From Selenomonadales bacterium (GTDB taxonomy: Bacteria; Bacillota; Negativicutes; Sporomusales; UBA7701), in contig JAHDOI010000025.1 of the NCBI GenBank assembly GCA_018434945.1, forward strand, positions 1 to 64,000: a stretch of 64,000 bases of DNA. Reading direction: 5' to 3'. A model generated the notes under the pieces. The model was not told the origin of the DNA and searched no databases. It saw only the letters and a list, made by a program, of their open reading frames with translations. The position numbers and the translations under genes are program-made. Of the stretch, positions 16,969 to 25,722 are shown in pieces. Positions within the stretch are counted from its first letter, which is position 1; each line of letters starts with the position of its first letter.

Positions 16969-18436
16969 CCCGGGATATTATCCGGCGCGTGACGTAGGGC
17001 TGCCAGAATTCGGGATGAAAGAGGACGAGGATGGTGAACAGCTCCAGGCGGCCGAGCAGCATGTCGGCGGTGAGTATCAGTTTGGCGAACGGGTGGAGGT
17101 CTGTGTAGGTGGTGGTGGGGCCGACGATGCCGAACCCGGGACCGACGTTGCCGAGGGTGGCGGCGACGGCCCCCATGGCTTCGAAGGGTTCAAGCCCGGT
17201 CGCGATGACCAGGGCGACGGAGATGGCGAATATTATTATGAGCAGGAAGAAGAACTGCAGCACCATGTGGGTTACGGCGGCTTCGACCGGCTTGCCGTCG
17301 ATCTTAAGCGTGGCGACGGCGCGGGGATGGACGGCGCGCAGGAGCGACCAGGCGGCATCCTTGAAGAGGATGAGCAGCCGCACGACTTTCATGCCGCCGG
17401 CGGTCGAGCCGGCGCAGCCGCCGATGAGCATCAGCGCCAGGAGGATGAATTTCGTCGCACCCGGCCACTGGTCGAAGTCGGCGGTGGCGAAGCCGGTGGT
17501 GGTCATGATCGAGACGACGGTGAACAGCGCGTCGCGGAGCGCGGCTGCGGGACCGAGGCCCGGGCCGAGAAAGAGGATGGCGGCGATGGAGACGGTGGAG
17601 AAGAGGGCGATGGCGAGGTAAAGCCTGAACTCGCTGTCCTGCCATATTTTTTTGATGCCTTTTTGCGACGCCAGGTAGTAGAGGGCGAAGTTGCCGCCGG
17701 CCAGGAACATGAAGAAGGCGATGATGAGTTCGATGGCGAGGCTGTCGTAGTATTTGATGCTGGCGTTTTTGGTGGAGAAGCCGCCGGTGGCCATGGTGGC
17801 GAAGGCGTGGTTGACGGAGTCGAACAGGTCCATGCCGGCGACCCACAGAAGGGCGCCCAGCACGACCGTCATGCCGACGTACATCCGCCACAGCGTGCGG
17901 GCCATGGTGCTGATGCGCGGCATCACCCGGTCGACGGTAGGGCCGGGGGATTCGGCCCGGAAAAGTTTTACGGCGTCGGCGCCGACGTTGGCCAGGAAGA
18001 CGACGAACAGGACGATGATGCCCATGCCGCCCAGCCATTGGGTCATGCTGCGCCACAGGAGCAGGCTGCGGGGCAGGATTTCGACTTCGGGGATGATGCT
18101 GGCCCCGGTGGTGGTGAGGCCGGAGACGGTCTCGAAGACGGCGTCGAGGTAGGTGGGCACCCAGCCGGAGAACCAGTAGGGCAGGGCGCCGAGCATACTG
18201 GCGAAAAACCATGTCCCGGCGACGACGAGGTAGCCTTCGCGGACACCGATGCGCCCCGGTTCCTGGCCGCGGCTAAAAAGCAGCGCCCCGAAAGCCGCGG
18301 TGATGCAGACGGTGAAAATAAAGGATTGATAGACAGGCTCGCCGAGGACGAGGGCGTAAACGAGCGGTACGGCCATGAAGAGCGCGTAGGCGCCCAGCAG
18401 TCTGCCGAGGAGGCGGACGACGATTCTTGTTCCCAT
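16964..18436 (-). CDS. trkH: Potassium uptake channel subunit TrkH/KtrB
   Basis: 490 aa, full length. The four quasi-repeated pore loops are visible: SGLTTTGASII, MATGGFSTKN, TTTGFATADF and GNVGPGFGIVGP. A GGCAGSTAGGMKVVR segment typical of TrkH lies between the third and fourth. It forms the K+ translocating channel, gated by the TrkA protein encoded 8 bp upstream on the same strand. Confidence 0.95.
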   Translation of the reverse strand: MGTRIVVRLLGRLLGAYALFMAVPLVYALVLGEPVYQSFIFTVCITAAFGALLFSRGQEPGRIGVREGYLVVAGTWFFASMLGALPYWFSGWVPTYLDAVFETVSGLTTTGASIIPEVEILPRSLLLWRSMTQWLGGMGIIVLFVVFLANVGADAVKLFRAESPGPTVDRVMPRISTMARTLWRMYVGMTVVLGALLWVAGMDLFDSVNHAFATMATGGFSTKNASIKYYDSLAIELIIAFFMFLAGGNFALYYLASQKGIKKIWQDSEFRLYLAIALFSTVSIAAILFLGPGLGPAAALRDALFTVVSIMTTTGFATADFDQWPGATKFILLALMLIGGCAGSTAGGMKVVRLLILFKDAAWSLLRAVHPRAVATLKIDGKPVEAAVTHMVLQFFFLLIIIFAISVALVIATGLEPFEAMGAVAATLGNVGPGFGIVGPTTTYTDLHPFAKLILTADMLLGRLELFTILVLFHPEFWQPYVTRRIISRE

Positions 18437-18444
18437 GGTTGAGC

Positions 18445-19788
18445 TCAGTCCTTGCTTTCTACGAAGTCGAGAATCTTCGCGGCGCTTTCCGGCAGGGTGA
18501 ACAGGACGACTCTGTCGCCTGCTTCCAGTACGCTTTTGCCGTTGGGGATGAAGGTGGAGCCGTTCCTGACGACCGCACCGACCAGCACCCGCCGAGGGAA
18601 CTTGATGTCTCTGAGCGGTTTGCCGATAACGCGGCTGCCGTCGCGCAGGTCGACTTCGATGGCTTCGGCCTTGGCACCCTCGAGGAGGGTCACGGCCACG
18701 ATCTCTTCGCGCCGTACCTGGCGCAGGATGGCCCCCGCGGTGACAAGGCGGGGCGAGAAAACGACGTCGACGCCCACCTGCTCCATCAGGGGGATGAATT
18801 CCGGCCGGCCGACGCGGGCGAAGGTCTTCTGGGCCCCCAGATTTTTCGCCATGAGGGCGACGAGCAGGTTCAGCTTGTCATCGTCGGTCAGGCAGACGAC
18901 GGCGTCGTAGTCGCCGATGCCTTCCTCGGCGAGCAGGTCGGCGTCGGTGCCGTCGCCGCAGATGACGAGGGTATCGTCGACGACTTTGGCGAGTTCTTCG
19001 CAGCGGCGGCGGTCTTTTTCGATGACTTTGACCTTGTAGCCGCCTTCTTCCATGAGGAGCGCCAGGTTGCGGCCGATGCGGCCGGCGCCGATGATGAGGA
19101 TGCGCTCCACCCGCGTGCGTTTCTGGACGAAGAGCGGCTCCATGCGGCAGATGGCGTCTTTTTCGCCGAGGAAGAAAACGCTGTCGTTGTCCTCGACGGC
19201 GTCGCTGCCGATGGGGATGATCATCCTGTCTTTGCGCAGTATCCCGGCGATGAGCACGTTCTCGGGCAGGTGCAGGTCGCGCAGCGGCACGCCGCTGAAC
19301 GGCGAGTTGTGGCGCACCTTGACCTCGAGCAGGCGGACCTTGTCGCCGGCGAAGTCTTCGACGTCTAGGGCGGCGGGGGTCTTGAGGATCTCGCTGATTT
19401 CCACAGCCGTCACCATCTCGGGGTTGATGATCAGATCGATGCCGAGCGTGCGGCCGAACACCCGGCAGTCTTCCTCGAGGTACTCCGTGTTCCGTACCCT
19501 GGCGATGACTTTGGGGACGCCGTGCTGCTTGGCGGCCACGCAGGCGATCATGTTGACCTCATCGCTGTCGGTGACGGCGATCATCAGGCCGACGTCGCCG
19601 AGGCCGATCTCGGACAGGACCCTGGGGCTGGCGCCATTGCCGGCGAGGGTCATGACATCGAGGTGATGCTCGATGATCGACCGCCGCTCGTCATCCTGTT
19701 CGACGACGATGACGTCGTGGTCCTCCTGGGTCAGCTTCTGCGCCAGCGTGTACCCTACCTTGCCGGCGCCCACGATTACGATTTTCAT
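18445..19788 (-). CDS. trkA: Trk system potassium uptake regulatory protein TrkA
   Basis: 447 aa made of two tandem RCK units. The first NAD-binding site is MKIVIVGAGKVGYTLAQKL (residues 1-19) and the second is RILIIGAGRIGRNLALL (about 231). Each is followed by a TrkA_C domain. It gates TrkH in response to nucleotide binding. The start is the ATG at MKIVIVGAG with AGGTGGAC upstream; the ORF continues 33 codons further without support. First gene of trkA-trkH. Confidence 0.95.
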   Translation of the reverse strand: MKIVIVGAGKVGYTLAQKLTQEDHDVIVVEQDDERRSIIEHHLDVMTLAGNGASPRVLSEIGLGDVGLMIAVTDSDEVNMIACVAAKQHGVPKVIARVRNTEYLEEDCRVFGRTLGIDLIINPEMVTAVEISEILKTPAALDVEDFAGDKVRLLEVKVRHNSPFSGVPLRDLHLPENVLIAGILRKDRMIIPIGSDAVEDNDSVFFLGEKDAICRMEPLFVQKRTRVERILIIGAGRIGRNLALLMEEGGYKVKVIEKDRRRCEELAKVVDDTLVICGDGTDADLLAEEGIGDYDAVVCLTDDDKLNLLVALMAKNLGAQKTFARVGRPEFIPLMEQVGVDVVFSPRLVTAGAILRQVRREEIVAVTLLEGAKAEAIEVDLRDGSRVIGKPLRDIKFPRRVLVGAVVRNGSTFIPNGKSVLEAGDRVVLFTLPESAAKILDFVESKD

Positions 19789-19935
19789 TGTCCACCTCGA
19801 ACTAACCGGATACAAAATAGCATTGTATAATTCTACCTGCTGTGACAAAAACCTTCTCAAGGACGGAGACCGGCGCATGGTGAGCACGGTATTTCAGCAG
19901 ATGGACCCTGGCGGCCACGCGCTGCCCAAAGAAAA

Positions 19936-19968
19936 AACGCCGCCAGGGCCGGGAGCTCCTGTCGGCGC
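19936..19968 (-). terminator. Intrinsic terminator of the minus-strand operon ending at 19970
   Basis: In the minus direction, CGCCG and GGCGGCG pair around a GC-rich loop and are followed by a run of T's (the complement of AAAGAAAAAACG). It lies directly after the stop of the gene at 19970. Confidence 0.65.
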
Positions 19969-19969
19969 C

Positions 19970-20443
19970 TCATGCCGGCGGAAGAGGCTGTTCCTGATAT
20001 CTGGCAAGCCCCAGAGCCTGATGCCGCTCAAGGGTTTTTTCCACAGTTTCGGCCTGATGTTCGTCGCAGCGCACCAGCAACAGCACCGGGATCAGGTTGC
20101 TTTGCCGGCCGGTGTCGATGCGGCGGGCCGTCACGACCCAGTCGGCGGCCAGCCCGGACGCCCCGCCCAGCGCCAGCCCGGCCAGTCCCCATATTATCGG
20201 GCCCCAGTGATGCACCGAGCCGTAGATCACGCCGGCAATCATGCCGACGGTAGCGGCCAGAGCCGCCCCGTCAAGGATGCTGAAGCCGTCGGCGCGATAA
20301 ACCCGGTCGAACACCGATAGTTTTCGCGTGGTGCGGCGGAGCGGAACCGCCAGGATGTGCTTTGTCGTCAACCCGATTCTCGTGAGGTCGGCGATGGCTA
20401 TTTCCAGGTGGGGGCCATGGGCAAATGAGGCGAAGATGTACAT
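19970..20443 (-). CDS. Unknown membrane-associated protein, glycine-rich middle
   Basis: 157 aa, not recognised. The start is the ATG with GGAGG upstream. The N-terminal part MYIFASFAHGPHLEIAIADL resembles soluble domains that sense or modify quinol or membrane redox proteins, but this is weak. A central hydrophobic Gly/Ala segment (about 60-105, with GMIAGVIYGSVHHWGPIIWG) looks like a glycine-zipper hairpin in the membrane. The C-terminal third (IPVLLLVRCDEHQAETVEKT) is soluble. It starts 17 bp after the gene at 20461, so the two are probably co-expressed. Confidence 0.6.
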   Translation of the reverse strand: MYIFASFAHGPHLEIAIADLTRIGLTTKHILAVPLRRTTRKLSVFDRVYRADGFSILDGAALAATVGMIAGVIYGSVHHWGPIIWGLAGLALGGASGLAADWVVTARRIDTGRQSNLIPVLLLVRCDEHQAETVEKTLERHQALGLARYQEQPLPPA

Positions 20444-20460
20444 CGGTTCCTCCAAGATAG

Positions 20461-21225
20461 TTACAGCGGCATAGTGAAGTCGGGGGTCATGTACTCCTGC
20501 CCGAGATAACGCGACTGCTCGGCGTCGTAGAACTTGTTTATTTCCACCACGGCCGCGTACGAAGCGTAGGCAGAATAGCAATAGAGCGACGGCATGAACA
20601 GCAGCCATCCGTAATCCACGACCGCCCCGGCGCGGGCGAAGTCGCCTGTCAGCGAATACTGGGCCGCCTCGTTCATGTGCGACATGTAGGCGGTGACTAT
20701 ATTCATGACGATAATGATCGCCCCTTCTTCCATTTTGCGCGCGTAGACATGGCCGAGACCCGGGGTCAGGAACGACCACAGCAGCGCCAGCAGGGGTTTT
20801 CTTTTTCTGGCGAAGCCGAATTCCAGCGGGGTCACTTTGACCGGCGAGATCGGGTAGTCTTCGCGTTCGGCGATGACGTAAAATTTATTCTGCTCGATCG
20901 TCTCGGTATAGCTGTCCCATATCGCGTAGACGTAGACCGCCGTATAAATAAGCAGCCACCTCGGATCGACGACTTCCCGCGCCTCCTGGAAGCGGCCGGT
21001 GAAAGACAGGACGATGGCCGTATTGATATGGGCCTGGGTGTTGACGATGAACTCCCAGACGATCAGAATGATGCCGGTAAGGTGGTTGCTTACCAGAAGG
21101 TGCCCGAACCCCGGCATCGCCGCCGACCACCAGCCGGTGACCCACGGATTGCGAAGATGGGTCCCCAACGCGCCGAAAGCCGTCAGGGTCGCCTTAGGGT
21201 GCCTGGGAAACCTGTTTTTGTCCAT
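20461..21225 (-). CDS. Unknown membrane protein with an internal duplication
   Basis: 254 aa. Two similar halves are visible. Residues about 28-115 have WWSAAMPGFGHLLVSNHLTG...VVDPRWLLIYTAVYVYAIWDSY, and about 145-235 have LWSFLTPGLGHVYARKMEEG...VVDYGWLLFMPSLYCYSAYASY. Each half has two or three hydrophobic segments and a P-G-[FL]-G-H motif resembling TM2/DUF6677-like small membrane domains. The start is the ATG at MDKNRFP; the longer ORF lacks a site. Function unknown. It may work with the downstream gene. Confidence 0.65.
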   Translation of the reverse strand: MDKNRFPRHPKATLTAFGALGTHLRNPWVTGWWSAAMPGFGHLLVSNHLTGIILIVWEFIVNTQAHINTAIVLSFTGRFQEAREVVDPRWLLIYTAVYVYAIWDSYTETIEQNKFYVIAEREDYPISPVKVTPLEFGFARKRKPLLALLWSFLTPGLGHVYARKMEEGAIIIVMNIVTAYMSHMNEAAQYSLTGDFARAGAVVDYGWLLFMPSLYCYSAYASYAAVVEINKFYDAEQSRYLGQEYMTPDFTMPL

Positions 21226-21372
21226 ATTTTCCCCTTGCCGGTTCTCGGTAATATTATATAAATACCCAACCAACCGGCAAATTATCGGCACCGCAACACG
21301 CATTTTCGCGCCGGTTATCGACGTTGCCCTGCTCCCGAGAATGAGGCAATATATTTCAGCGTCATATTCTTC

Positions 21373-21476
21373 TTGACATGCAAGCAGCCTTCTCCTATAA
21401 TCAAATTGAGAATAATTTTCAATAGGCCGTGAGGGCCGAATTTTTTGCCCAGTCAATGAGAATGATTATCATATTT
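21373..21476 (+). promoter_or_regulatory. feo promoter with two Fur boxes
   Basis: A near-perfect housekeeping promoter: TTGACA at 21373-21378, 17-bp spacer, TATAAT at 21396-21401. Two Fur-box-like palindromes follow, TTGAGAATAATTTTCAA (about 21406-21422) and TGAGAATGATTATCATATT (about 21457-21475). Fur with Fe2+ should block transcription of feoAB when iron is sufficient. Confidence 0.85.
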
Positions 21477-21493
21477 AACGGAGAGTGATCAGC

Positions 21494-21712
21494 ATGACTC
21501 TAGCTCAAGCCACGCGCGGACAGCGCATCGAAGTCGTCGCTATCCCCGACCCCGCCGTCAGGGCCCAGGCCATCCGTTTCGGGATTTCCGCCGGAGAACG
21601 GGTGGAATGCGCCGAGAAACTGCCCGCCGGGCCTGTCATTATCGCGAAGGGCCGGCAGGAGATCGCGGTCGGCCGGCGGCTGGCGGAGAGCATCGAGGTG
21701 CGGCCGGCATAG
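21494..21712 (+). CDS. feoA: Ferrous iron transport protein FeoA
   Basis: 72 aa SH3-like FeoA domain: MTLAQATRGQRIEVVAIPD followed by RAQAIRFGISAGERVE and PVIIAKGRQEIAVGRRLAE. FeoA is a cytosolic partner of FeoB. The ATG at 21494 lies after GGAGAGTGATC; an in-frame start three codons earlier is possible. It lies 21 bp before feoB under the double Fur-box promoter. Confidence 0.95.
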   Translation: MTLAQATRGQRIEVVAIPDPAVRAQAIRFGISAGERVECAEKLPAGPVIIAKGRQEIAVGRRLAESIEVRPA

Positions 21713-21733
21713 CGGCCAGAAGGAGAATACAGC

Positions 21734-23578
21734 ATGCACTGTCATAACTGTCTCAGCCATATAAACATTCCCGCCGGCGCGAAAAAGATCGTCCTCGTAG
21801 GCAACCCCAATGTGGGCAAGTCGGTATTCTTCAACGCTTTTACCGGCATGTACGTCGATGTGTCCAATTTCCCCGGCACGACGGTGGATATTTCCCACGG
21901 CCGGTACGGCGGCGACGTAATACTCGACACCCCCGGCATCTACGGCATCTCGTCTTTCAACGACGAGGAGCGGGTTGCCCGGGACGTGGTGCTGGCGGCC
22001 GACCTGGTGGTCAACGTCGTCGACGCTGTCCATCTGGAACGCGATCTTTTCCTGACCCTTCAGTTAGTCGATACAGGTCTGCCGGTGATCGTGGCGCTAA
22101 ATATGATGGATGAGGCGAAGACGCGAGGTATTGCGGTCGACGCCGACCTGCTCGAGCACCTGCTGGGGGTGCCGGTAGTCCCGACCGTTGCTGTGAAGGG
22201 TCAGGGGCTTGATGACCTCAAGGCTCGCCTGCCTGAAGCCCGCCCCGGCATCGTGCCCCCGGAGCTTCAGAAGGAGCTGCGGGAGATGATGCGCACCGTC
22301 GCCGCTTCGCCTGAGGCGCTGCTGGTTCTCGAGGGCGACGAGGAGGTGGCCGGGCGCCACGGCCTGTCGGCCGGCGGCCGGCGGGAGGATTTTTATCAGG
22401 AACGGCGGCGGCGGGTCAACGATATCGTCGGCCACGTGGTCCGCGAGGTTACGGATGGCGCCGGGTTCGCCGCCCGCCTCGGCCGCTGGATGCTGCGCCC
22501 CCTGACCGGGGTGCCGATTTTCGCTCTTATATTGTATGCGATGTATTATATTATCGGTGTTTTGGTCGCCCAGGATATCGTCGGCTTTACGGAGGAGACG
22601 CTGATGCAGGGCTTGTATGAGCCCGCCGTCCGCGGCTTCGTCGGCCGGTTCGCGAGCGAGGAGTCGGTGATCGGCACTATTCTTGTCGGCGAGTTCGGCC
22701 TGCTGACGATGACGGTGACTTATATCCTCGGGCTGCTGCTGCCGCTGGTGGTCGGTTTTTACCTGGTGCTGTCGGTGATGGAGGATTCGGGGTACCTGCC
22801 CCGCCTGGCGACGCTTGTCGACCGGCTGATGAACGCCATCGGTCTCAACGGCCGGGCCGTCATCCCGATGATTCTCGGCTTCGGCTGTGTGACGATGGCC
22901 ACGATCACGACCCGCATCCTCGGTTCGCAGCGCGAGCGCACGATTGCGACCGCGGTTCTCGGCCTCGCCATCCCGTGCTCGGCCCAGCTGGGCGTTATCG
23001 CCGGCATGCTGGCCGGCCTGGGCCCGGAGTATATAGCGATCTATACCGGTGTCATCGTGCTTATCCTCGGTCTCGTCGGCAAGGTGCTCCACAGCGTCCT
23101 GCCCGGCGAGTCGACCGACCTCCTCATCGATCTGCCGCCGCTCCGCCTGCCGCGGGGCGAGAATGTGCTCAAAAAGACGGTGACAAAGTCGTATGCTTTT
23201 CTCCGGGAGGCTGCGCCGCTTTTCATGCTCGGCGCGCTGCTGATCACCGTCCTTCAGGTTACCGGTCTGCTGGAAGTCATCCAGGACGGCCTGGCGCCCC
23301 TTACGAACGGCCTGCTGAAGCTGCCGCGCGAGACGGCTACCGTTTTCATCATGGGCATGATCAGGCGCGACTTCGGCGCCGCCGGTCTCGAGGACATGGC
23401 CCTCGGCCCGGCCGAGACACTGGTGTCGCTTACCGTGATCACGCTGTTCGTGCCGTGCATCGCCGCCCTGATCGTCATTCTCAAGGAGCGGGGCCTGAAG
23501 GAGGGCGCGCTCATCTGGCTCGGCTCGTGGCTTGCGGCATTCGCCGTCGGCGGCATCGTGGCCCATATTCTGATCTGA
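21734..23578 (+). CDS. feoB: Ferrous iron transporter FeoB
   Basis: 614 aa. A short Cys/His-containing lead (MHCHNCLSHI) is followed by a G-protein domain: G1 GNPNVGKSVF with Ser where Thr is usual, G3 DTPGIYG and G4 NMMD. A multi-helix membrane domain with two Gate motifs follows (VIPMILGFGCVTMATITTR and the later FIMGMIRRDFGAAG). It imports Fe2+ across the inner membrane. It is shorter than the 700-plus aa typical of enterobacterial FeoB, as is common in Firmicutes. The N-terminal CxxC pair is an uncommon extra. Confidence 0.96.
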   Translation: MHCHNCLSHINIPAGAKKIVLVGNPNVGKSVFFNAFTGMYVDVSNFPGTTVDISHGRYGGDVILDTPGIYGISSFNDEERVARDVVLAADLVVNVVDAVHLERDLFLTLQLVDTGLPVIVALNMMDEAKTRGIAVDADLLEHLLGVPVVPTVAVKGQGLDDLKARLPEARPGIVPPELQKELREMMRTVAASPEALLVLEGDEEVAGRHGLSAGGRREDFYQERRRRVNDIVGHVVREVTDGAGFAARLGRWMLRPLTGVPIFALILYAMYYIIGVLVAQDIVGFTEETLMQGLYEPAVRGFVGRFASEESVIGTILVGEFGLLTMTVTYILGLLLPLVVGFYLVLSVMEDSGYLPRLATLVDRLMNAIGLNGRAVIPMILGFGCVTMATITTRILGSQRERTIATAVLGLAIPCSAQLGVIAGMLAGLGPEYIAIYTGVIVLILGLVGKVLHSVLPGESTDLLIDLPPLRLPRGENVLKKTVTKSYAFLREAAPLFMLGALLITVLQVTGLLEVIQDGLAPLTNGLLKLPRETATVFIMGMIRRDFGAAGLEDMALGPAETLVSLTVITLFVPCIAALIVILKERGLKEGALIWLGSWLAAFAVGGIVAHILI

Positions 23579-23602
23579 GTTTATCGCTCGAGGTGAACTG
23601 AC

Positions 23603-23737
23603 ATGCAGCAAAAACCCTGCCCCCAGTGCGGCGGCCCCGTAAACGCCCAGGCGGCGCGCTGCCCGCGCTGCAATAAGCTGCTCCTTGCGCCCTGCGGCGG
23701 GAACTGCGGCAGCTGCCGCAAGGGCGCCTGCCACTGA
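23603..23737 (+). CDS. Small zinc-ribbon/Cys-rich protein downstream of feoB
   Basis: 44 aa: MQQKPCPQCGGPVNAQAARC, then PRCNKLLLAPCGGNCGSCRK and GACH. Two CxxC pairs in the first half form a zinc ribbon (CPQCG...CPRCN), and a Cys cluster ends the protein. AGGTGAACTGAC precedes the ATG. It follows feoB by 24 bp within the same operon, and Cys-rich small proteins are known partners of FeoB (FeoC or FeoB-associated types). A metal-sensing or chaperone role is inferred. Confidence 0.8.
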   Translation: MQQKPCPQCGGPVNAQAARCPRCNKLLLAPCGGNCGSCRKGACH

Positions 23738-23748
23738 GCTGCAACGAC

Positions 23749-23791
23749 AAAGATGCCCGCCGGCCTACATGTGCCGGCGGGCATCTTTGTT
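23749..23791. terminator. Bidirectional terminator between feo and the symporter gene
   Basis: A long perfect hairpin AAGATGCCCGCCGGC / GCCGGCGGGCATCTT with T's on one side and A's on the other, between two convergent transcription units. Confidence 0.9.
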
Positions 23792-23818
23792 CCCTGCTGG
23801 TCGCGCCGAGGGGCGGCA

Positions 23819-25393
23819 TCAACCGGAATAGCCCGATCCTTGAGGGGGGGCGGTTTTCTCCCCCGCCGCTCCCGTAAAGACCTGTTCCAGCCGCGCGGCG
23901 CTCGGCGCGTATTGCTGCGTTAGCTTGCTGACGACGACGAAGATGACGATGCTGATGAGGAAGGCCGGGAAGATTTCGTGGATGTCTCTCATGCCCGGCA
24001 CGTCGAAGCGGATGAAATATCGCCAGACGATGCATGACAGCAGCCCCGCGAGCATCGAGTAGAAAGCGCCGTGGCCGGTTCCCCAGCGCCAGTAAAGCCC
24101 GCCGTACACCGCCGGGAAGTAGCTGGCGCCGAAGATCGCCCCCGAGAAGGCCGTCAGTTCGACGATGCCGGCCGGGGGCTTGATGGTGACGACGAATACC
24201 AGGAAGCAGTATACCAGCATGGCGATTTTCGTCCAGACGATCGTCGCGCCGGCCGTCAGCGGCTGCCCCATGATGTTGCGGATGTCCTGGACACAGGCGG
24301 TGCCGACGATGAGGGTGACGGACGCCAGCGACGACATACCGGCCGCGAACAGACCGACGATGCAGATACCCGACAGCCAGGTGCTGTCATATTTGTCAAG
24401 CATGTAGCCGATTACTTTGTCGGTGTTCTTCATCAGCATGGCCGCTTCTTTGCCGTCGACCATGGCGTGAACGTAGGCACCGATGCCAAAGACGCAGATC
24501 AGGGATATGCCCATGAGGATGGGCGTCCACAGCATCGCCGTCTTCATGGCGGCTTTGTCCTTGATGGAGTAGAAGCGTATCAGACAGCGGGGCTCGGCGA
24601 CCTGCTTGATGCCGACCGATGCTGCAATGCCCAGCACATAGGCCGGGGCGACCAGGGCGCCGAATTCCAGCAGACCGCTGCCGATTGGTTTGCCGGCGGC
24701 CGTTAGGTGGGTGGTCGTCCGCATGGCTTCGAATACGGCGCCGATGTCGCCGACGTACATGAACGGCACCGCCGCCATCAGGATGGCGACGAAGAACATG
24801 ATTATCCCCTGCATGGCGTCAGTCCAGAGGACGCTGTACATGCCGCCCCAGACGGTGTATAGGGCGGTCAGGAATATAACGCCGAACGCCCCGGCCCAGT
24901 AAGGGATGCCGAGGATGGAGTCGAGCAGGTGGGCGCAGCCTTTGGCGATCGCCACCATGTACCACAGCGTCGAGAAGACGATGATAACTGCGGCGAGGAT
25001 TCTGATGTGTTTCGACAGCGGGCTCTGGTAGCGGAAGTCAAAGTAGTCGGGAAGAGTCACCGAGCCCAGTCTCGCCGTCTGGTTGCGCAGCCGCGGCCCG
25101 AGTACGTGCCAGGATATGATGCAGAATATCGTCCAGATAACCGCTTGCCATATCCAGGTCAGGCCGAATTTGAACGCCGCTCCGGCCTGGCCGATATAGG
25201 TGTTCGTGCTGATGAAGGTGGAATAAAACGCCAAACTGACGACCCAGCCAGGGATCTCACGTTTGGCAACATAGTATTCTGATACGCCTTTTTGCGCTTT
25301 ATTCTTGAAGTAGTAGCCGATCCAGAGAGAGAAGACCATATAGACGATCATCATGGCGATGATTACGCCGTATTTGGACAGATAGTCCCCCAT
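23819..25393 (-). CDS. Sodium:solute symporter (SSS family)
   Basis: 524 aa with about 13 membrane segments. The SSS pattern is present: an early SLWIGYYFKNKAQKGVSEYY, then GWVVSLAFYSTFISTNTYIG, and a GGMYSVLWTDAMQGIIM Na+-site region. It imports an organic solute or anion with Na+; residues visible here do not fix which. The start has AAGGAGGAACGGATC upstream. A 42-aa ORF lies directly upstream, as for several Firmicute symporters with a small accessory protein. Confidence 0.9.
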   Translation of the reverse strand: MGDYLSKYGVIIAMMIVYMVFSLWIGYYFKNKAQKGVSEYYVAKREIPGWVVSLAFYSTFISTNTYIGQAGAAFKFGLTWIWQAVIWTIFCIISWHVLGPRLRNQTARLGSVTLPDYFDFRYQSPLSKHIRILAAVIIVFSTLWYMVAIAKGCAHLLDSILGIPYWAGAFGVIFLTALYTVWGGMYSVLWTDAMQGIIMFFVAILMAAVPFMYVGDIGAVFEAMRTTTHLTAAGKPIGSGLLEFGALVAPAYVLGIAASVGIKQVAEPRCLIRFYSIKDKAAMKTAMLWTPILMGISLICVFGIGAYVHAMVDGKEAAMLMKNTDKVIGYMLDKYDSTWLSGICIVGLFAAGMSSLASVTLIVGTACVQDIRNIMGQPLTAGATIVWTKIAMLVYCFLVFVVTIKPPAGIVELTAFSGAIFGASYFPAVYGGLYWRWGTGHGAFYSMLAGLLSCIVWRYFIRFDVPGMRDIHEIFPAFLISIVIFVVVSKLTQQYAPSAARLEQVFTGAAGEKTAPPQGSGYSG

Positions 25394-25411
25394 GATCCGT
25401 TCCTCCTTTCC

Positions 25412-25540
25412 TTATCCTTCCGGGCCTTCACGCGGCTGGTGCTCCTGGTCGATTTCCACGTCCCGGGATAGAACAAGGTAAGTATTAAAACAGATCAATA
25501 AAACTGTTATGATATACCCCGCAGCAACCATTGCGTCCAA
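25412..25540 (-). CDS. Small single-helix protein upstream of the SSS symporter (accessory candidate)
   Basis: 42 aa from a TTG with AGGGGGTGA eight bases upstream (39 aa if the internal ATG at 25531 is used). Residues about 5-24 (AAGYIITVLLICFNTYLVLS) form one membrane helix, followed by an acidic tail with DVEIDQEHQPREG. It ends 18 bp before the symporter start and lies under the same promoter. I recall database entries named symporter small accessory protein with this layout; assignment is by analogy. Confidence 0.65.
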   Translation of the reverse strand: MDAMVAAGYIITVLLICFNTYLVLSRDVEIDQEHQPREGPEG

Positions 25541-25606
25541 TGTCGGTCACCCCCTTTCCGATTCCATGGGGAGCTTTGCGTCGGCGGAGTTTCTGTCGGC
25601 GACTAA

Positions 25607-25635
25607 ATTATATCATCGCAAGCGCCGGCGGACAA
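25607..25635 (-). promoter_or_regulatory. Promoter of the symporter operon
   Basis: Read on the minus strand: TTGTCC at 25635-25630, 17-bp spacer, TATAAT at 25612-25607. It lies about 70 bp upstream of the small accessory ORF. Confidence 0.7.
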
Positions 25636-25654
25636 TTTATTTCAAAAATTTGTA

Positions 25655-25697
25655 AAAAAATAATCCAGCAGCCGGAGAAGCTGCCGGATAATAACCG
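25655..25697 (-). terminator. Intrinsic terminator of the GH26-like gene
   Basis: Minus strand hairpin CCGGCAGC TTCT CCGGCTGCTGG followed by ATTATTTTTTTA, about 30 bp beyond the stop codon. Confidence 0.85.
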
Positions 25698-25722
25698 AGG
25701 CCAGTCACGCCAGGCATCGGTT

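Noticed and set aside
17015..18442. A 475-aa open frame on the plus strand opposite trkH
   Set aside because: Gly/Asp/Glu-rich, no domain or ribosome-binding site, and fully opposite a gene with intact TrkH motifs. It is a high-GC antisense shadow.
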